The notes below the pieces were generated by a model that did not search any database, was not told where the DNA came from, and saw nothing but the letters and a program-made list of their open reading frames with translations. The position numbers were made by a program, and so were the translations under genes. A stretch of 16,329 nt of DNA, from assembly GCA_964520975.1 (NCBI GenBank), contig CAZFPA010000046.1, positions 1 to 16,329 on the forward strand, in the 5' to 3' direction. Source of the DNA: CAZFPA01 sp964520975 (GTDB lineage Bacteria > Bacillota > Negativicutes > Selenomonadales > Selenomonadaceae). Below, piece by piece: positions 1 to 7,539 of this stretch; position 1 is the first letter of the stretch, and each line of letters starts with the position of its first letter.

Positions 1-1
1 G

Positions 2-757
2 CGCCGGGAGGGAAGCAAGATGGTATTTGCGATACCGGCGCTGGAGCAGCCGCCTGACAGTGGCTGCATCCCGTATTTCCTGCGCCTGTATCAGGGCGAG
101 TATCTCAGTGGAGTATTGGCCGGCATGCGCACGCAGAGCGGGAAGATCGGCTATGTAGCGTCCATGCCCATTCCGGAGACCGTGCGGGGTATCAATGCCT
201 TTGCGCTCGGGGTGCGGCGGGTGAATCCGGGGGCGCAGGTCGTCGTGTATTGGATTGGCAGCTGGGATGACGCAGCGGCGGAGAAGCAGGGAACGAGCCT
301 GCTTATCGAGAAGGCCGGCGTGGATATCGTCAACAGTCATCAGGATCGTGCGAACGTGCAGCAGGAGGCCGCGCGGCACGGGGTGGACTCCATTGCCTAT
401 CAGGAGCCGATGGAGGACAGTGATGGACATGCGATTGCGGTGCTGGTCTGCGATTGGAGTGCCGTCTACCGCCGCATCATGCAGGACTATCAGCAGGGAC
501 AGCTGCAGCCGCTCTATTGGGAGGGTATCCAGGATGGAGCGATCAATCTCACCGATTTCTCCGGTCGGGTCACGGAAGAGGAAAAGCAGACTGTGAGCAA
601 AGCAAAACAGGAAATCCGGGAAGGCTTTACAATCTTCTCGGGAGAGCTGCGGGATCAGCAGGGCATTGTACGCTGTGCGAAAGATGAATCCCTCAGTGAT
701 AATACACTGATCCATATGGACTGGTTTGTTGAGGGTGTGAGATTCTATGAAAAATAG
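2..757 (+). CDS. BMP/Med-family periplasmic substrate-binding protein, C-terminal part (5' end outside window)
   Basis: The frame is open to the left edge, so the first Met in view (base 20) is probably internal. About 252 residues are visible, against roughly 330-360 for a full BMP-family (PnrA/Med-like) binding protein. Family landmarks are present in order: a 'QGEYLSGVLAGM' segment followed by 'GKIGYVASMPIP', then 'NPGAQVVVYWIGSWDD', a 'GVDIV' strand, 'WEGIQDG' and the closing 'MDWFVEGV'. Known members bind nucleosides or similar ligands in ABC uptake systems. No transporter genes follow here. Instead the gene overlaps the next one, a membrane hybrid histidine kinase, by 11 bases, which suggests translational coupling. 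I infer a sensory role in which the ligand-bound protein talks to the kinase periplasmic domain. Signal peptide and lipobox cannot be judged because the N-terminus is missing. Confidence 0.8.
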   Translation, partial: RREGSKMVFAIPALEQPPDSGCIPYFLRLYQGEYLSGVLAGMRTQSGKIGYVASMPIPETVRGINAFALGVRRVNPGAQVVVYWIGSWDDAAAEKQGTSLLIEKAGVDIVNSHQDRANVQQEAARHGVDSIAYQEPMEDSDGHAIAVLVCDWSAVYRRIMQDYQQGQLQPLYWEGIQDGAINLTDFSGRVTEEEKQTVSKAKQEIREGFTIFSGELRDQQGIVRCAKDESLSDNTLIHMDWFVEGVRFYEK

Positions 758-3460
758 TATGGATCGGCGGCGGAGGGTCACTCTGGGTGGTATGTTCCTG
801 TTTTTGCTGCTTTTGACGGTGGTGGGGTTTTTGCTGCAGAACAAGATACGTGTGATCTTCACGGCTTATGTGGAGAAACAGGTGTCACTGCAGGCGGATA
901 TGATCGCCCAGCGGCTGGATAGCCGTTTATCGGGAGAACTGGCATCGCTGGAAAAAATGGCTGAGATTTATAGTGAAAGCGATTCGCAGCATTTGCAGGA
1001 GCTTGCGAAGGTGGATTTTTCCGGCAGCCGCATGGGCGTATTGCCGCATCATGGACAGGCGCTGGTGGGGGAAACGCTTTCCGCAGGTGAGTGGTCCGGA
1101 ATTGCCCGTTCCTTCCAGGGGCATGCGGCTGCAACCTACAACAAGGGCCAGGGGCTGCTGCTCACGGTGCCCATGTATCATGGTGAAAATGTCAAATATG
1201 TGCTCTATCGTTACTACAGTGAGGAGCAGATCAAAAAGGAGCTCGAGGTATCCTGCTTTGATGGCAATGGCCGGGCTGTGCTGGCGACGCAGGGGAGCTA
1301 TCTGCAGCTGACGGATTCCGTCTGGCAGCCGGAGGATATGGAATATCTGCGGTCCCTGCAGGAAAACGGGGGACTTGACCGCCTGCGGACCGTGTTGTAT
1401 TCCGCAGCGTCCGCGGCACTCTACGATGATGCAAGCCTGCCGGGGCGGGAGAGTTTTGTTTTCATGGCTGAGGTCAAGCAGCTCAATGGGCAGCTCGTGG
1501 GCTTTGTGCCACGGGATGCAGCGGCGGGAAGCCTCATGGCCGTCATCTGGCTCATCATCTGGGTGTTTGGGCTGCTCGTGGTGCTCTTCAGCATCGGCAT
1601 CATTTACCTGTTCAATGCGGAGCAGAAGTCCTGGGAGAGTGATGAGCTGCGGGAGGCCAAGCAGCAGGCGGAGCAGGCCAACAAGGCCAAGAGTGATTTC
1701 CTCGCAAGCATGTCCCATGAAATCCGTACGCCAATCAACGCGGTCATGGGGATGAATGAAATGATCCTGCGCGAGTGCGCGGATCTCAATATCCGTGAAT
1801 ACGCGCAGAATATTGAGGGGGCGAGCCAGACACTGCTTTCGCTCATCAATGATATTCTCGACCTTTCCAAGGTGGAGGCCGGCCGCATGGATATTGTGCC
1901 GGTGGAGTACGATCTGAGCACCGTGCTCAGTGATGTCGCCAACATGGTGCAGATCCGGGCCGAGAATAAGGGGCTGGCCTTTGAGATGCAGGTCGATGCG
2001 ATGCTGCCTGCACGCTTTTATGGCGATCCGACCCGCGTACGCCAGATTATGATCAATATTCTGAACAACGCGGTGAAATATACCTGTGAGGGTAAGGTAG
2101 CGTTCGCGGTACAGACGGCGCCTGCGCTGCTGCAGCCGGGGACCGCGCCCTGGCTGGCCGGCCATCCCGCTATGCAGATGCAGGTCGTGGTGCGCGATAC
2201 CGGCATCGGTATCCGGAAGGAGGATATGGGCAAGCTGTTCAAGGATTTTGTCCGTCTCGACCTCAACAAGAACCGCAATGTCGAAGGTACAGGCCTCGGA
2301 CTGGCGCTCACCTATCGGCTGGTCCGGCTCATGGGCGGCGATATCAAGGTGGACAGCATCTATGGCGCGGGATCGACCTTTACCATCCTGCTGCCGCAGG
2401 GGGTTGTCGGCAGCGAGTGCATCGGGAATTTTACCGAGCAGCATCGCCGCCGGCTCGCAGAGCGCAAGCAGTATCAGGAGCGCTTCATTGCACCGGAGGC
2501 GCGGGTGCTCGTTGTCGATGATAACCGCATGAACCGGTTTGTAGTGAAGAGCCTGCTCAAGAATACCCAGGTGCAGGTCATCCTGGCGGAAAGCGGTGCG
2601 GAGTGCCTGGAGCGGCTCGCGCAGGAATCGTTTGACATCGTGCTGCTCGATCACATGATGCCGGAGATGGATGGCATCGAGACGCTGCAGCGGGCTAAGG
2701 CCGCGGGGCTTGTCGATCAGGTGCCGGTCATTGCGCTCACGGCCAATGCGATTGTCGGGTCGCGGGAAAAGTATCTGGCGGCTGGCTTTACGGATTATCT
2801 CAGCAAGCCGATCGAGGGGGGGCGGCTTGAGGAAATGCTGGCCCGGTACCTGCCGGCGGAGAAGGTGCAGGCGGCNNNNNNNNNNNNNNNNNNNNNNNNN
2901 NNNNNNNNNNNNNNNNNNNNNNNNNNNNNNNNNNNNNNNNNNNNNNNNNNNNNNNNNNNNNNNNNNNNNNNNNNNGGCGGCTTGAGGAAATGCTGGCCCG
3001 GTACCTGCCGGCGGAGAAGGTGCAGGCGGCACCGGTATCGGCGGCTGTCACGCCACCGGCTGCATCCCCGGCAGTACCTGGGAAAGATGCGTTGAATCCG
3101 GATGCCGCGGCTATTGATACGAAGCTGGGGATGGAGTTCAGTGCCGATGATAAGGACATCTATACGGAAATGCTGCAGATGTTCGCGGATGGCCGCGATG
3201 AGGAGCTGGATAAGATTGAAGCCGCGCTGGCGGCTGGAAACTGGAAAAACTATACGACGGGCGTCCACGCCCTGAAATCCACCGCCCTCACGATCGGGGC
3301 GAAGGAGCTTTCAGCGCAGGCCAAGGCGCTGGAGGCAGCCGGTAAAAAGACGGATGAGGCCTTTATCCGGGCCCATCATGCCGCAGTCATGGCACTGTAT
3401 GCGGAGGTTGCCGCGGCCAGTGCCGCATTGGCGGAATCGATGAAAAAGAAGGGGGAATAA
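747..3460 (+). CDS. Membrane hybrid histidine kinase (HisKA-HATPase-REC-HPt), interrupted by an assembly gap
   Basis: The protein has a first transmembrane helix at about residues 12-32, a periplasmic sensor of about 225 residues, and a second helix at about 262-289. A coiled coil leads into HisKA with the H-box 'SMSHEIRTP' (His324). The HATPase has the N-box 'NILNNAVKY' (437-445), 'DTGIGI' (484-489) and 'GTGLGLAL'. The receiver has Asp591/Asp592, phospho-acceptor Asp635, Thr665 and Lys687. A C-terminal HPt domain has 'GVHALKS' (His789). As written, 100 N plus a 55-base duplication (155 bases, not a multiple of three) shift the frame, so a literal reading gives a wrong end at 3095 and a separate HPt frame from 2990. 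Removing one copy and the N run restores a continuous 852-residue frame to the stop at 3460. The architecture implies an internal His-Asp-His relay passed to the next gene's receiver. The start overlaps the upstream binding-protein gene; ATG 759 is an alternative. Confidence 0.88.
2821..2875 (+). repeat. 55-base contig-end duplication, left copy
   Basis: Bases 2821-2875 are identical to 2976-3030, and each copy directly touches the N run. Both encode the same end of the receiver domain and linker (EEMLARYLPAEKVQA). The copy is read as an unmerged contig overlap rather than a biological repeat. Confidence 0.93.
2876..2975. other. Assembly gap of exactly 100 N
   Basis: One hundred unknown bases sit between two identical 55-base segments. 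The round number and the terminal identity of both flanks are typical of a scaffolder placeholder between two contigs that in fact overlap. The real distance is therefore probably minus 55 bases, with no missing sequence. Confidence 0.95.
2976..3030 (+). repeat. 55-base contig-end duplication, right copy
   Basis: This segment is identical to 2821-2875. After collapsing the two copies, base 2875 joins base 3031 and the kinase frame continues without a break into the HPt domain. Confidence 0.93.
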
Positions 3461-3463
3461 AGC

Positions 3464-4438
3464 ATGACCGAACCTTTAGCAAAAATCCTTGTGGTAGATG
3501 ATATCCCGGCAAATCGCCTGTTGGCGGGTAAAATCCTTGCCGGGGAGTTTGAAGTGGATTCGGTGAAGTCCGGGGAGGAGGCCCTGGATTTCTTCACGCG
3601 GAAGATACCGGACCTGGTTCTGCTCGATATCTATATGGAAGGCATCGATGGCTTTGAGTTGCTCGAAAAGATGCGTGCGGTACCGCAGACAGCCGATATT
3701 CCGGTTGTATTTCTCACCGCTGACGACGATCATGAGGTGGAGACGCGGGGATTCAAGGCGGGCGCAGTAGATTTCATCACCAAACCCTTCATCGCCACGG
3801 TGCTGCAGCAGCGGGTGCGCCGCATCGTCGAGCTTTTCCGGCTGCGCCATCAGCTGCAGCAGGAGGTCGAGCGGCAGACAGCGAAGACGCAGCGGCTGTC
3901 CATACAGATTGTACAGTCGCTGGTCAATACCATTGAGGCCCGCGGCAAGAATATCAACGGCCATTCCGAGCGGGTGGCAAAGCTTGCCGTGGATATCGCG
4001 CACGGCCTGCATCTGTCGGACGATGCACAGGATACGATCTTTTATATGGGACTGCTGCATAATATCGGCAAGATCGCAGTGCCGGATGAGATTGTGAGCA
4101 AGGAGGACGACCTCACGGAGGCGGAGCTGGAGATCGTCCAGCAGTCGACGGTCATCGGGGCGAATATCCTGCGCGATGTGACGGAGATGCCGACGCTCTG
4201 GCAGGGGGCAAAATACCATGAGGAGCACTACGATGGCACGGGCTATCCGGATGGGCTCAAGGGTAAGGCCATTCCGATCGGTGCTCGCATCCTTGCGGCA
4301 GCCTGTGACTGGGACCGCATGCTGGAGGAGAAGAAGCTTTCTCCCGCGCAGGCACGGGAACGCCTGCAGGCGGGCAGCGGGACGTTGTACGATCCGGAGG
4401 TTGTGGCGACGATGCTTGCGCTGCTGCCCCGGGACTGA
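3464..4438 (+). CDS. Response regulator with receiver and degenerate HD-GYP domain
   Basis: The 324-residue protein starts three bases after the kinase stop, with a G-rich ribosome site just upstream. The receiver (about 5-120) has Asp12/Asp13, phospho-acceptor Asp55 in 'LVLLDIYMEG', Thr85 and Lys107. A helical linker leads to an HD-GYP domain (about 145-320) with 'GHSERVAKLA' (His167), 'LLHNIGKIAVPDE' (199-203), 'YHEEHYDGTGYPDGL' (251-265) and 'ARILAAACDWDRM'. HD-GYP proteins normally hydrolyse cyclic di-GMP using a metal centre. Here the HD pair is His-Asn (Asn200), the HHE motif reads His-Glu-Glu (Glu253), and the Asp of the usual 'ADxFDA' is Cys281, although the GYP loop is intact. I infer weak or no phosphodiesterase activity and possibly a binding or partner-interaction output. 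It is the probable final acceptor of the upstream HPt domain. A terminator follows immediately. Confidence 0.88.
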   Translation: MTEPLAKILVVDDIPANRLLAGKILAGEFEVDSVKSGEEALDFFTRKIPDLVLLDIYMEGIDGFELLEKMRAVPQTADIPVVFLTADDDHEVETRGFKAGAVDFITKPFIATVLQQRVRRIVELFRLRHQLQQEVERQTAKTQRLSIQIVQSLVNTIEARGKNINGHSERVAKLAVDIAHGLHLSDDAQDTIFYMGLLHNIGKIAVPDEIVSKEDDLTEAELEIVQQSTVIGANILRDVTEMPTLWQGAKYHEEHYDGTGYPDGLKGKAIPIGARILAAACDWDRMLEEKKLSPAQARERLQAGSGTLYDPEVVATMLALLPRD

Positions 4439-4448
4439 GCCTTTGACG

Positions 4449-4495
4449 AAAACGATCCCCCATACGCCGGGTGGCTGTATGGGGGATCGTTTTTT
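4449..4495. terminator. Bidirectional intrinsic terminator
   Basis: A perfect 17-bp stem (arms 4449-4465 and 4477-4493) with an 11-base loop has a T run at 4490-4495 and A residues at the other end. It ends the signalling operon on the + strand. It sits against the stop codon of the convergent SGNH hydrolase gene, for which it can also serve. Confidence 0.93.
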
Positions 4496-5256
4496 CAGGA
4501 TTTTACCTGTTCATAGATGTTGTCGTGCCAGATCTCATAGCCTGCCGGATTCAGATGCAGACCGTCGACGGTAAGGGAGGCGTCGAGGCGGCCGTTGGGA
4601 TTTGTGAAATCATCGGTGATATCGAGATAGGGCAGGCCATGGGCTTTGGCGAGGGCTTCGATGCCCTCGTTGAGCGCGGCGATGTTGCTGTTTGTGCGCA
4701 GGCACTGGGACGGAAAGATGTGGTCGTTGAAGGGCAGTACGCTTTCCACGTAAATCTGCGTTTTCGGCAGGCTGGCCTGCAGGCGGCTCAAAATCTGGTC
4801 GTAGTTGGTGAGCGTATCCGCAATTGTCCGGTTGTAACAGAGATCGTTGGTGCCGACCATCAGGAAGATTTTCGAGGGTTTCCGGGCGACGACCTGGTCG
4901 AGGCGATGTAGGATGCCGAGGGTCGTGTCGCCGCCGATGCCCATGTTGATGACGGTTTCATTGGGGAAAAGCTGTTTCCAATGGCCGTTATCGGTCATGC
5001 TGTCTCCGAGGAACACGATGGGCTGTGTCTGGTGCGGCTCGAGCGCGAAGCGCAGGCACCGCAGACGGTAATGCAGGCTCAGATAGGGCGGTGTATCCGG
5101 GCTGCGGCTCAGGTCGTCGAGATAGGCGTTTACCCGATAGGCTGCCTTGGGACCAAACATCCCGCTGCCGGTCAGGATTGTGCCGCCCAGCACGAGGATG
5201 CAGCCGGCAATGACGGAGAAAATGATTTTTTTATATGTTCGAATTTTATGAAACAT
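4495..5256 (-). CDS. Membrane-anchored SGNH/GDSL-family hydrolase
   Basis: The 253-residue protein has one N-terminal hydrophobic segment (about 10-30) after a short basic stretch, so it is probably a signal anchor with the enzyme outside the membrane. The SGNH blocks are complete: 'FLGDSMTD' (nucleophile Ser86), 'NMGIGGDTT' (Gly106), 'VGTNDL' (Asn137) and 'VDGLHLNPAGY' (Asp231, His234). Family members are esterases or lipases, often acting on acylated carbohydrates or phospholipid-like substrates; the substrate cannot be told here. An 'AGGGAG' ribosome site precedes the ATG. The gene is a single unit, convergent with the HD-GYP regulator and divergent from the phosphoesterase gene. Confidence 0.87.
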   Translation of the reverse strand: MFHKIRTYKKIIFSVIAGCILVLGGTILTGSGMFGPKAAYRVNAYLDDLSRSPDTPPYLSLHYRLRCLRFALEPHQTQPIVFLGDSMTDNGHWKQLFPNETVINMGIGGDTTLGILHRLDQVVARKPSKIFLMVGTNDLCYNRTIADTLTNYDQILSRLQASLPKTQIYVESVLPFNDHIFPSQCLRTNSNIAALNEGIEALAKAHGLPYLDITDDFTNPNGRLDASLTVDGLHLNPAGYEIWHDNIYEQVKS

Positions 5257-5289
5257 AGGAGCACTCCCTGCTGTTTGATTATTCTCTCT

Positions 5290-5319
5290 ATTATACGCCT
5301 AAAAGAAGTCCCCAGGCAA
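5290..5319 (-). promoter_or_regulatory. Likely vegetative promoter of the SGNH hydrolase gene
   Basis: On the minus strand there is a TATAAT -10 (5290-5295) with a TTGCCT -35 (5314-5319) at 18-base spacing, 34 bases upstream of the ATG. The rest of the 273-base divergent region (to 5529) shows only a 6-bp inverted repeat (5379-5400) and a weak TTGTGA / TAGAGA pair (5471-5498) that could serve the phosphoesterase gene. Confidence 0.5.
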
Positions 5320-5529
5320 TGCTTGGGAGCCCGGGAAGAAAAATGGTAAAAATATCTGTCAGAATCCTGCGGCGTTATCGGCAGAAATCGTACACTGCCG
5401 GTGAAAAATAGCAGCGCGGGCAGCAGGAAAAAAGCTGTACACAGCGAATCTTACCTGGGAAAACGTATTTTTGTGACGGTTTAAGAACAAAATAGAGAAT
5501 ATTTTGAATTCAATAAGGAGGCGATGGAT

Positions 5530-6870
5530 ATGGAAAAGGTGATTTCAAGACGAAAATTCCTGAAGAATATGGCGATGGCAGGTGGTTCAACGGCAGCTGG
5601 TCTGCTGCTGGCAGAGTATCTGCTGGAGCGGGGATTTTCCGGAGGACTGTCTGGTACTGCGGCCGCGGCGGCTGCACCCCTATGGAAGGCTGCGGCCTCC
5701 AAAAACAAGATTGTGGTGGTCAGCGATCTGCATTTTGGCATATCTGACCGCTTTGCGGAGCAGGTGGACAATCGCCCGCTTTTTATTGAGTTCCTCCAGC
5801 GGTTACAGAATACCACGGATGTAAGGGAACTTGTCATTGCCGGAGACTTTTTGGATGAGTGGTTCCTGCCGCTTGACTATGCACCGGTTACGGATATGGA
5901 TGGGTTTTTCTATGCGGTAGCCCGCAACAATCAGCCGGTCATCGATGCGCTGCAGGCGGTCATGGCGGCGGGAATCCGTCTGGTGTATGTGGTGGGAAAC
6001 CATGATATGAATATGGAAACAAAAATCCTCGATACGCTTTTGCCGGGGATTGTGCAGCCGCGGGACGCCAGGGGCCTGGGGCACTATATCACGGGCGACC
6101 GGCAGGAAATCGTCATTGAGCACTGTCATCGATACGATCCGTATTCAGCACCGGATCGTGTCTCGAATCGGGAACTTTGCGGCAATGATGAGACCATGTA
6201 TCCGCCGGGCTATTTTTATGCGCGCATGGGAACGAGCTGGGTCATGCAGCAGCGGCCCAGGATTGCCAAGAAATTCCCGCAGCTCGCGCACCGGCCGAAA
6301 GCGGAGGATATAGATCAGCAGGGGGCCTATATCTACGCAAAGACGCTGGAGGCGCTGTTCCAGCGTATTACCCCGCGGGAGGGGTTTGCGGACAAGGTAT
6401 TCAACCTGGAAGCTGCGGGTTTTCATGGCAGCTACTCGCTGCAGGATATGTATCCTGTGGAGCAGGCGGATGGTACAATCTCGGCTCCCGTGCTGTTCCG
6501 GAATTTTCAGCGGAGCTGGGACGAGCGGCAGCGGCTCAATGCGATGGGACGGAGGATTCCCTTTATCGATGCGGCAGCCAATGCACAGAAGCCGGACTAT
6601 TTTTACCGCTGCGCCCGCCAGCAGTACTGGGAAAATCCGCAGCAGGCCAGGGAGGTCGTGGTCTTTGGGCATACACATGTTCCCGATTTCCAGCAGCAGG
6701 GAGCGCGGTATTACCTGAACACAGGAACCTGGGTTGACCATAACAGTGACTATCCGACGGCCACCCGTACCTTTGGTGTCATTGGGACAGGGGAACAGAA
6801 TCAGGCGGCTCTTTACATGTACAATCCGGATGGGACGCTCACAGATCTCTCCGGGATCGGGAAGAAATAG
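5530..6870 (+). CDS. Tat-exported calcineurin-like metallophosphoesterase
   Basis: ATG 5530 is preferred over ATG 5524 because the strong AAGGAGG (5515-5521) lies 8 bases before it but only 2 before the other; this gives 446 residues. The N-terminus carries a twin-arginine motif 'SRRKFLK' followed by a hydrophobic, Ala-rich stretch, predicting export of a folded metalloenzyme. The metallophosphoesterase motifs appear in order: 'VVSDLHFG' (Asp66, His68), 'IAGDFLDEW' (Asp106), 'VVGNHDMN' (Asn157, His158), 'IEHCHRYD' (His198/His200) and 'FGHTHVPDF' (His381, His383). The 'GDFLDEW' form and C-terminal GHTH recall UDP-diacylglucosamine-hydrolase-like and related branches, but the length and periplasmic export point to another, unassigned substrate. 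There is a roughly 180-residue insert between the conserved His200 region and GHTH. It is a single gene. Confidence 0.85.
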   Translation: MEKVISRRKFLKNMAMAGGSTAAGLLLAEYLLERGFSGGLSGTAAAAAAPLWKAAASKNKIVVVSDLHFGISDRFAEQVDNRPLFIEFLQRLQNTTDVRELVIAGDFLDEWFLPLDYAPVTDMDGFFYAVARNNQPVIDALQAVMAAGIRLVYVVGNHDMNMETKILDTLLPGIVQPRDARGLGHYITGDRQEIVIEHCHRYDPYSAPDRVSNRELCGNDETMYPPGYFYARMGTSWVMQQRPRIAKKFPQLAHRPKAEDIDQQGAYIYAKTLEALFQRITPREGFADKVFNLEAAGFHGSYSLQDMYPVEQADGTISAPVLFRNFQRSWDERQRLNAMGRRIPFIDAAANAQKPDYFYRCARQQYWENPQQAREVVVFGHTHVPDFQQQGARYYLNTGTWVDHNSDYPTATRTFGVIGTGEQNQAALYMYNPDGTLTDLSGIGKK

Positions 6871-6911
6871 GGAAGGGACCTTATCCTGCGGGACGTGCCG
6901 GTTGCGATGGG

Positions 6912-7376
6912 TCAGTCCTCCAGCAGGTTCCGCTTCGGGACCTGCTTCATTTTTACCTTGGTCGTTGCTGCGCCGGTCAGATCCTTGGGCGGTGTGTTTG
7001 CGAGATCAGGGACATCGATCATGTGGGGCTTTTTGCGGTACTGCTCAACGACCTTGCCGTTTTTCGTCGTGATGGTGAGCAGTGAGCCGTCCGGCATGTA
7101 TTTGTGGATGGTCTCCGTCTGTACCGTCTGGCTGCTCTGACTTTCCTTCCGGCGTTTTTCGATTTCCTTCTTGAGACGTACGGCATCTTCGCCGCCGGCC
7201 TTTTTGAGCTCCTGCTCGGCCGCTGTGAGGCCGGTCTCCGCGAAATTCTGCCAAAGCTCCTGCACCTTGCTGCTGTAGATGGCCTGGAAGTCCGTGCTGC
7301 CGGTCGTGCTGGTGGTTTTTGCGGCTGTTCCCTGTGAGACGGTTTTGGTCGTTGCCGCATCTGTCTGTATACGCAT
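6912..7376 (-). CDS. Unknown 154-residue hydrophilic protein, possibly in the motility regulon
   Basis: I do not recognise the family. The protein has no signal peptide or membrane segment. It begins with a Thr/Ser/Ala-rich low-complexity stretch (about 6-28). A charged helical region follows (about 30-82, with 'FQAIYSSKVQELWQNF' and a Lys/Glu-rich part). After that comes a beta-like 'YMPDGSLLTITTKNGKVVEQY' segment, and the tail is basic. A very strong AAGGAGG site lies 8 bases upstream of the ATG. The only context clue is a sequence about 32 bases upstream of the ATG that closely fits the sigma-28 (FliA/SigD) consensus, which would place it with late flagellar or chemotaxis genes. No flagellar gene is in the window, so this is inference. 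Confidence 0.7.
   Translation of the reverse strand: MRIQTDAATTKTVSQGTAAKTTSTTGSTDFQAIYSSKVQELWQNFAETGLTAAEQELKKAGGEDAVRLKKEIEKRRKESQSSQTVQTETIHKYMPDGSLLTITTKNGKVVEQYRKKPHMIDVPDLANTPPKDLTGAATTKVKMKQVPKRNLLED
6923..6955 (+). terminator. Possible terminator for the phosphoesterase gene
   Basis: A 9-bp stem with one G-U pair (6923-6931 with 6937-6945), a GCTTC loop and a T-rich tail (ATTTTT). It lies inside the 3' end of the convergent 154-residue gene, about 50 bases after the phosphoesterase stop. Confidence 0.4.
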
Positions 7377-7408
7377 AGTTCTTCCTCCTTGTTGTTTCTC
7401 TATGCATA

Positions 7409-7435
7409 GTATCGGCTGGTTTGGAAAAAAAGTTA
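7409..7435 (-). promoter_or_regulatory. Sigma-28 (FliA/SigD)-like promoter
   Basis: On the minus strand TAAC (7432-7435), a 15-base spacer and GCCGATAC (7409-7416) match the known consensus TAAA-N15-GCCGATAA at 10 of 12 positions with exact spacing. Transcription would start near 7402, leaving a short leader with a strong ribosome site. No convincing TTGACA-type -35 is seen for this gene. Confidence 0.55.
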
Positions 7436-7513
7436 ATTTTTCCTAAAAAGATTTCCCGGAAAAATCGATAAATGAGAAAATATATGGTAAGATAAAGGAG
7501 GCAGAGATTCTAC

Positions 7514-7519
7514 TATAAT
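7514..7519 (+). promoter_or_regulatory. Possible -10 box of purC
   Basis: TATAAT lies 20 bases before the purC ATG, with an A/T-rich upstream region but no clear -35 at 16-18 bases. If used, the leader would be only about 15 bases, ending in the GGAGG at 7529-7533. No purine riboswitch-like structure fits in this short interval. Confidence 0.35.
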
Positions 7520-7539
7520 ATGTATTATGGAGGTATAGC

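Noticed and set aside
927..3032. Long open frame on the minus strand under the hybrid kinase (701 codons)
   Set aside because: It is the antisense shadow of a well-supported kinase gene in GC-rich DNA, has no family motifs and reads through the N run.
3476..4228. 250-codon minus-strand frame under the HD-GYP gene
   Set aside because: Antisense shadow; the + strand carries full receiver and HD-GYP motifs, and no ribosome site supports the minus frame.
5428..5440. Sequence AAAAAAGCTGTAC shared with the terminator at 9043
   Set aside because: Only 13 bases, lacks the second stem arm here, and does not recur elsewhere; treated as coincidence.
7423..7443. A/T-rich inverted repeat with 7-base arms overlapping the sigma-28-like -35
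   Set aside because: Arms are simple A and T runs, likely by chance in this A/T-rich spacer; no regulator can be linked to it.
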